Below are positions 60,513 through 64,000 of a stretch of DNA of 64,000 bases, in pieces (position 1 is the stretch's first letter; each line of letters opens with the position of its first letter). The stretch spans positions 1 through 64,000 of the forward strand of contig CAIJTF010000013.1 in assembly GCA_903823565.1 (NCBI GenBank), in the 5' to 3' direction. The translations under genes were made by a program, and so were the position numbers. Source of the DNA: an uncultured Flavobacteriales bacterium. Its GTDB lineage: Bacteria > Bacteroidota > Bacteroidia > Flavobacteriales_D > Crocinitomicaceae. The notes beneath the pieces are model-generated. The model was given only the letters and a program-made list of their open reading frames with translations, searched no databases and was not told the origin of the DNA.

Positions 60513-61840
60513 GCCTTGAATAACAATCTTTCTCCAGGTATTTCTGTACAAAATGCTCCGTTTTGAAACGCAAGATTCCCGTTCACAAAGGTGCGTTTGA
60601 TTCGATGTTTAAAAGTATACCCTTCAAAGGGTGACCAACCACATTTATAGTGCAAAGAAGCGCGATCAACCAGGGTTCCAAGTGTGTCGATTTCTACTAA
60701 ATCAGCTTGATAACCCTCTCGAATAAAGCCTCTATTTTCCACTCTGAAAAGAACGGCTGGAGCATGCGCCATTTTCTCAACTACTCGGGTAATATCTATC
60801 GTATTGCTTGTCACTTTTTCTAACATGGCAAGTAAGGCATGTTGTACTAAGGGCCCACCCGAGGGACATTTTAAATAAGGTTGTCGTTTTTCTTCAAGTG
60901 TATGAGGTGCATGATCCGTTGCGATGACATCAATTCGGTTATCCAAAACAGCACGCCAAAGGGCTTCGCGATCGGAAACGGTTTTAATGGCTGGATTCCA
61001 TTTTATGAAAGACCCCTTTTCCGCATAATTTTCATCGGAAAACCACAAATGATGAACGCATGCCTCTGCCGTAATTTTCTTTTGCTCCAAAGGAAGCGTA
61101 TTGTCAAAAAGCGCCGTTTCCTTAGCGCTAGAAATATGTAATACATGTAGCCTAGCCCCTGTTTTTTTAGCAAGAGACACGGCAAAGGAAGAGGATAAAT
61201 AGCACGCCTCAACATCACGAATTAATGGGTGCATTGATAGGGGTATATTTTCCCCGAACCGCTCCACGGCATTCTTGGTGTTTTGTAGGATGGTTTGTTC
61301 GTCTTCACAGTGCGTCGCAATAAGGGCAGATGCAGAACTGAAAATCTTTTCAAGCACGGAATGGCGATCCACCAACATGTTTCCCGTGGAAGAACCCATG
61401 AAAATTTTAATTCCACAAACCCTTTTGGGGTCTGTTTTCAAAACTTCCTCCAAATTGTCATTTGATGCCCCCATATAAAAGGAATAGTTTGCTAGTGACT
61501 TTTGAGACGCGAGGGCGTATTTCTCAGCCAAAAGGGATTGTGAGAGCGTGTTTGGAACGGTGTTCGGCATTTCCATATAGGAAGTTATACCTCCAGCCAC
61601 AGCGGCTCTTGACTCGGTGTAAATGTCGCCTTTCGCCACTAGTCCAGGCTCCCGGAAGTGGACTTGATCATCGATACATCCCGGAAGCAATAGATTTCCT
61701 TCTAAATTAATTTCTTTCGAAGCGGGAAGGGTTATTATGGGAGCGATGCGTTCAATAATCCCCTTTTCAATGGAGAGGTCTGAAACGTATTTCTTACCTT
61801 CGTTTACGATGGTGGCGTTACGAAGTACAATTCTACTCAT
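60509..61840 (-). CDS. pyrC: Dihydroorotase
   Basis: The 443-residue amidohydrolase has the metal motif D-D-Q-V-H-F-R-E-P-G (about 57-66), the carboxylated-Lys region G-I-K-I-F-M-G-S-S-T-G-N, and the catalytic Asp in A-T-D-H-A-P-H-T. It belongs to the class I (long) dihydroorotases of pyrimidine synthesis; an allantoinase is possible but less likely without purine-degradation genes. It overlaps the glycosyltransferase upstream by 4 bp. Confidence 0.9.
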   Translation of the reverse strand: MSRIVLRNATIVNEGKKYVSDLSIEKGIIERIAPIITLPASKEINLEGNLLLPGCIDDQVHFREPGLVAKGDIYTESRAAVAGGITSYMEMPNTVPNTLSQSLLAEKYALASQKSLANYSFYMGASNDNLEEVLKTDPKRVCGIKIFMGSSTGNMLVDRHSVLEKIFSSASALIATHCEDEQTILQNTKNAVERFGENIPLSMHPLIRDVEACYLSSSFAVSLAKKTGARLHVLHISSAKETALFDNTLPLEQKKITAEACVHHLWFSDENYAEKGSFIKWNPAIKTVSDREALWRAVLDNRIDVIATDHAPHTLEEKRQPYLKCPSGGPLVQHALLAMLEKVTSNTIDITRVVEKMAHAPAVLFRVENRGFIREGYQADLVEIDTLGTLVDRASLHYKCGWSPFEGYTFKHRIKRTFVNGNLAFQNGAFCTEIPGERLLFKA

Positions 61841-62547
61841 AAGCTCATTTTACGCATTTTCCAAACACCCAATAGGGCTTCTTTAAAGATTCCAGAACTC
61901 ATTTTTGACACACCTAATTCTCGGTCTTTGAAAACAATAGGGACCTCTGTAAAGGACAAACCATTCTTAATTACCGCATATTTCATACAAATTTGAAAGG
62001 CATACCCTTTAAAGTTGTTTCCGTCTAGGTTAATGGTAGACAAGGCCTTTCTGGTGTAACATTTAAAACCAGCGGTCGAATCTTTGATGCCAATCAAAAG
62101 AACCAATCGTACGTATAGATTCGCAAAATACGACAATAACCATCGGCTAAAAGGCCAATTTTCAATTCGCCCCCCTTGACAGTATCTAGATCCTATGGCC
62201 AAGTCTATTCCGGATGAACAGGCCTTCTGCAACCGGATTAAGTCGTTGGGGTCGTGCGAAAAATCACAATCCATTTCAAAAATAAATTCATAATCTCGCG
62301 ACAAGGCCCATCGAAAGCCTTCTATGTAGGCGGTGCCTAACCCTAGCTTTCCGGTCCTCGCTAGGAGATGTATTTGTTCGGGATGTTTTGTAGTCAGTCC
62401 TTTTATTAATTCTCCGGTTCCGTCTGGTGAATTGTCATCAACAAAAAGAATTGTAAACCCTTGGTTCAACGAAAGAATGGCATCAGCCATCATTTGAACG
62501 GTTTCCCGTTCATTATAGGTGGGTATTACAATCAGGGATTTAACCAT
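61837..62547 (-). CDS. Polyprenol monophosphomannose synthase (Dpm1-like GT2)
   Basis: The 236-residue protein has the GT2 motifs V-I-P-T-Y-N-E-R-E, V-D-D-N-S-P-D-G-T-G and the metal-binding D-C-D-F-S-H-D-P, and is of the soluble Dpm1 type. It transfers a hexose to polyprenyl phosphate at the inner membrane. The product probably feeds GT39-like enzymes such as the one at the left edge. The start is the ATG at 62547 (M-V-K-S-L-I-V-I-P). It is the first gene of the run with pyrC and DUF4296; no clear promoter element was seen. Confidence 0.88.
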   Translation of the reverse strand: MVKSLIVIPTYNERETVQMMADAILSLNQGFTILFVDDNSPDGTGELIKGLTTKHPEQIHLLARTGKLGLGTAYIEGFRWALSRDYEFIFEMDCDFSHDPNDLIRLQKACSSGIDLAIGSRYCQGGRIENWPFSRWLLSYFANLYVRLVLLIGIKDSTAGFKCYTRKALSTINLDGNNFKGYAFQICMKYAVIKNGLSFTEVPIVFKDRELGVSKMSSGIFKEALLGVWKMRKMSL

Positions 62548-62646
62548 GCTTTCAGTGCTTGCGAAATTAACCATTTCGTAGGAGTTCTAAAAATTTTGAA
62601 GAATAGCCGTATTGAAGAATATCAAAGCACCAACAAAAAATCATAG

Positions 62647-62654
62647 TATCTTTG
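62647..62654 (+). promoter_or_regulatory. -7 element TATCTTTG upstream of rseP
   Basis: TATCTTTG fits TAnnTTTG and ends 23 nt before the GTG at 62678. The -33 is not clear. Confidence 0.5.
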
Positions 62655-62677
62655 ACTACCATAAAAGATAAGTACCC

Positions 62678-64000
62678 GTGAATGATATCCTATTAAAAGC
62701 TGCACAACTATTTCTCTCATTAGCCATTTTAGTTACCCTCCATGAGTTGGGACATTTTATTCCCGCCATTTTATTTAAAACAAGAGTAGAAAAATTTTAT
62801 TTGTTTTTTAATCCTTGGTTCTCTCTTTTTCGTATAAAAAAAGTGAATGGAACGTGGCAAACCTCTTGGTTATCAAAGGCTTCCCCGAGCACATGGGCGG
62901 AAGACCCGTCTACCACCGAATGGGGCGTTGGTTGGTTGCCACTAGGAGGATTCGTTAAGATTGCCGGAATGATAGACGAATCTATGGATAAGGAGCAAAT
63001 GTCAAAACCTAAGGAATCCTGGGAATTTCGATCTAAAAAAGTTTGGCAAAGGTTAATTATTATGATTGGAGGGGTGACCGTTAACCTCTTTTTGGGGTTT
63101 TTTATATATGGAGCCATTTTTTGGTATTGGGGAGGGACGGACTTAAATCCCAAGAAATTAAGCCAGGGCATGGCCATTCATCCATATCTTGCCAAGTATG
63201 ACCTACATTCTGGAGATATAATTACTAAAGTTGATGGAAATGAGGTTCATTCCTTTGAAGAAATCAATAAGGGGATTCTTCTGCGTAACAAAACGAATTT
63301 AACGATCGTTCGTCAAGGGAAGGAGTTGACACGAACCTTACCGGAGGCCATCGATCAAGAGCTTTTTCAAAACGGGGCAATGGGAGTCGCTAATTTTAGA
63401 GTGATTGCACAAAGCGTCGAGGAAGTGGTTAAGTCGGGTAACGGGGAAAGGGCAGGATTAAAAGCAAAGGATCGAATCCTTTCAATCGACAAAACCCCTA
63501 CACAGTATTTTGACGAAATTCAAAAGGCCCTTTACAAAAAACGCGGGAACAAAGCGACCCTTTCTGTTTTGAGAGGAAAGGATACCCTTTCATTGATCAC
63601 CGAGGTGACCATGGAGGGCACAATTGGTTTTGCTAGTAATAACGTGGGTACTTCAGATACGCTTGCGTTAGCGCCCGTTAGTTATGACGTTGGACAAAGC
63701 ATTGCTAAAGGATTTTTGGGTGGCGGACAACTGTTAAAAGATTACGTGGCGCAATTTAAGTTTGTGTTCACCAAAAAGGGAGCCTCTTCTGTTGGTGGAT
63801 TTGCTCGTATTGGCGATATGTTTGCTGGTTCTTGGGATTGGAAAATCTTTTGGTTAAACACAGCGTTTTTATCCATCGCACTAGCCTTTATGAATATCTT
63901 ACCCATTCCCGCGCTAGATGGAGGGCATGTGGTTTTCTTAATGTATGAAGGGATAACAGGTAAGGAGGCCCCTCAGAAAATATTAGAGTATGCTCAATAT
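62678..64000 (+). CDS. rseP: Site-2 intramembrane metalloprotease RseP, 5' part (runs off the window)
   Basis: Starting at a GTG (62678), 441 codons are open to the window end. Motifs are T-L-H-E-L-G-H-F (H22-E-x-x-H26, zinc site), G-W-L-P-L-G-G-F-V-K-I, two PDZ-like domains (about 155-215 and 255-305), and N-I-L-P-I-P-A-L-D-G-G-H (second metal motif near 415). RseP cleaves anti-sigma factors and signal-peptide remnants in the inner membrane. No shorter ATG start restores the N-terminal HExxH helix, so GTG is decided by homology. A long antisense open frame on this gene (62797-63177) is spurious. Confidence 0.9.
   Translation, partial: MNDILLKAAQLFLSLAILVTLHELGHFIPAILFKTRVEKFYLFFNPWFSLFRIKKVNGTWQTSWLSKASPSTWAEDPSTTEWGVGWLPLGGFVKIAGMIDESMDKEQMSKPKESWEFRSKKVWQRLIIMIGGVTVNLFLGFFIYGAIFWYWGGTDLNPKKLSQGMAIHPYLAKYDLHSGDIITKVDGNEVHSFEEINKGILLRNKTNLTIVRQGKELTRTLPEAIDQELFQNGAMGVANFRVIAQSVEEVVKSGNGERAGLKAKDRILSIDKTPTQYFDEIQKALYKKRGNKATLSVLRGKDTLSLITEVTMEGTIGFASNNVGTSDTLALAPVSYDVGQSIAKGFLGGGQLLKDYVAQFKFVFTKKGASSVGGFARIGDMFAGSWDWKIFWLNTAFLSIALAFMNILPIPALDGGHVVFLMYEGITGKEAPQKILEYAQY

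Noticed and set aside
62797-63177. 126-codon minus-strand open frame
   Set aside because: It is wholly antisense to rseP, whose HExxH and PDZ motifs are clear on the plus strand.

Overview
The window is a piece of a Bacteroidota chromosome, most likely from the Flavobacteriales or a close relative. The evidence is a PorZ homologue and two further proteins with type A C-terminal sorting domains of the type IX secretion system (T9SS), a gliding-motility-type (CHU_C) domain protein, RemB/Wzi-like outer-membrane barrels, lineage-typical families (DUF4286, DUF4296, DUF6029, Omp28), and many promoters of the form TAnnTTTG, some with an upstream TTTG about 20 bp away, as expected for the Bacteroidota primary sigma factor. 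Shine-Dalgarno sequences are not evident. I see no prophage, insertion sequence, CRISPR array or rRNA operon. It reads as core chromosome, with a few unusual small clusters.

Layout. 1-5966: start of a membrane glycosyltransferase, porZ, a bacilliredoxin, an ArsC/Spx-like protein, a flippase and an enoyl-CoA hydratase. 6157-7215: three small OB-fold SSB-like genes in tandem, closed by a strong terminator. 7252-22105: twelve minus-strand genes with no gap above about 60 bp: purH, mreB, mreC, mreD, mrdA, rodA, mrcA (elongasome and peptidoglycan synthesis), scoA, scoB, cysQ and two Wzi/RemB-like barrels. 22203-31572: LTA-synthase-like sulfatase, nrdA/nrdB, comF, an FAD oxidoreductase, dCMP deaminase and an S41 protease. 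31569-40158: MMPL/RND transporter, tRNA-Leu(TAA) and tRNA-Gly(GCC), mutS, a TrmH-family methyltransferase, nadD, gmk, yicC. 40203-43003: a TlpA-like protein, an ECF sigma factor with a one-TM CHU_C-domain partner, tRNA-Leu(CAA). 43218-48472: hutI, a TraB/GumN protein and an AddB-like nuclease. 48592-53608: a small acidic protein, a LysE exporter, a MORN-2 repeat protein, rnr. 53622-58431: T9SS cargo genes flanking a TlpA / DUF6029 barrel / Omp28 operon. 58574-62547: DUF4286, rsmA, a helical protein, DUF4296, dihydroorotase, a Dpm1-like glycosyltransferase. 62678-64000: the start of rseP.

The main biological themes are cell-envelope construction (elongasome, peptidoglycan, polysaccharide export, outer-membrane barrels, T9SS cargo), nucleotide metabolism (purH, nrdAB, dCMP deaminase, pyrC, gmk) and nucleic-acid maintenance (mutS, AddB-like, SSBs, rnr, rsmA). 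The items I find most worth a second look are the SSB triplet, the ECF sigma factor paired with a membrane protein that ends in a gliding-type sorting domain, the very long cell-wall transcription unit, and promoter elements so close to start codons that several mRNAs should be leaderless.
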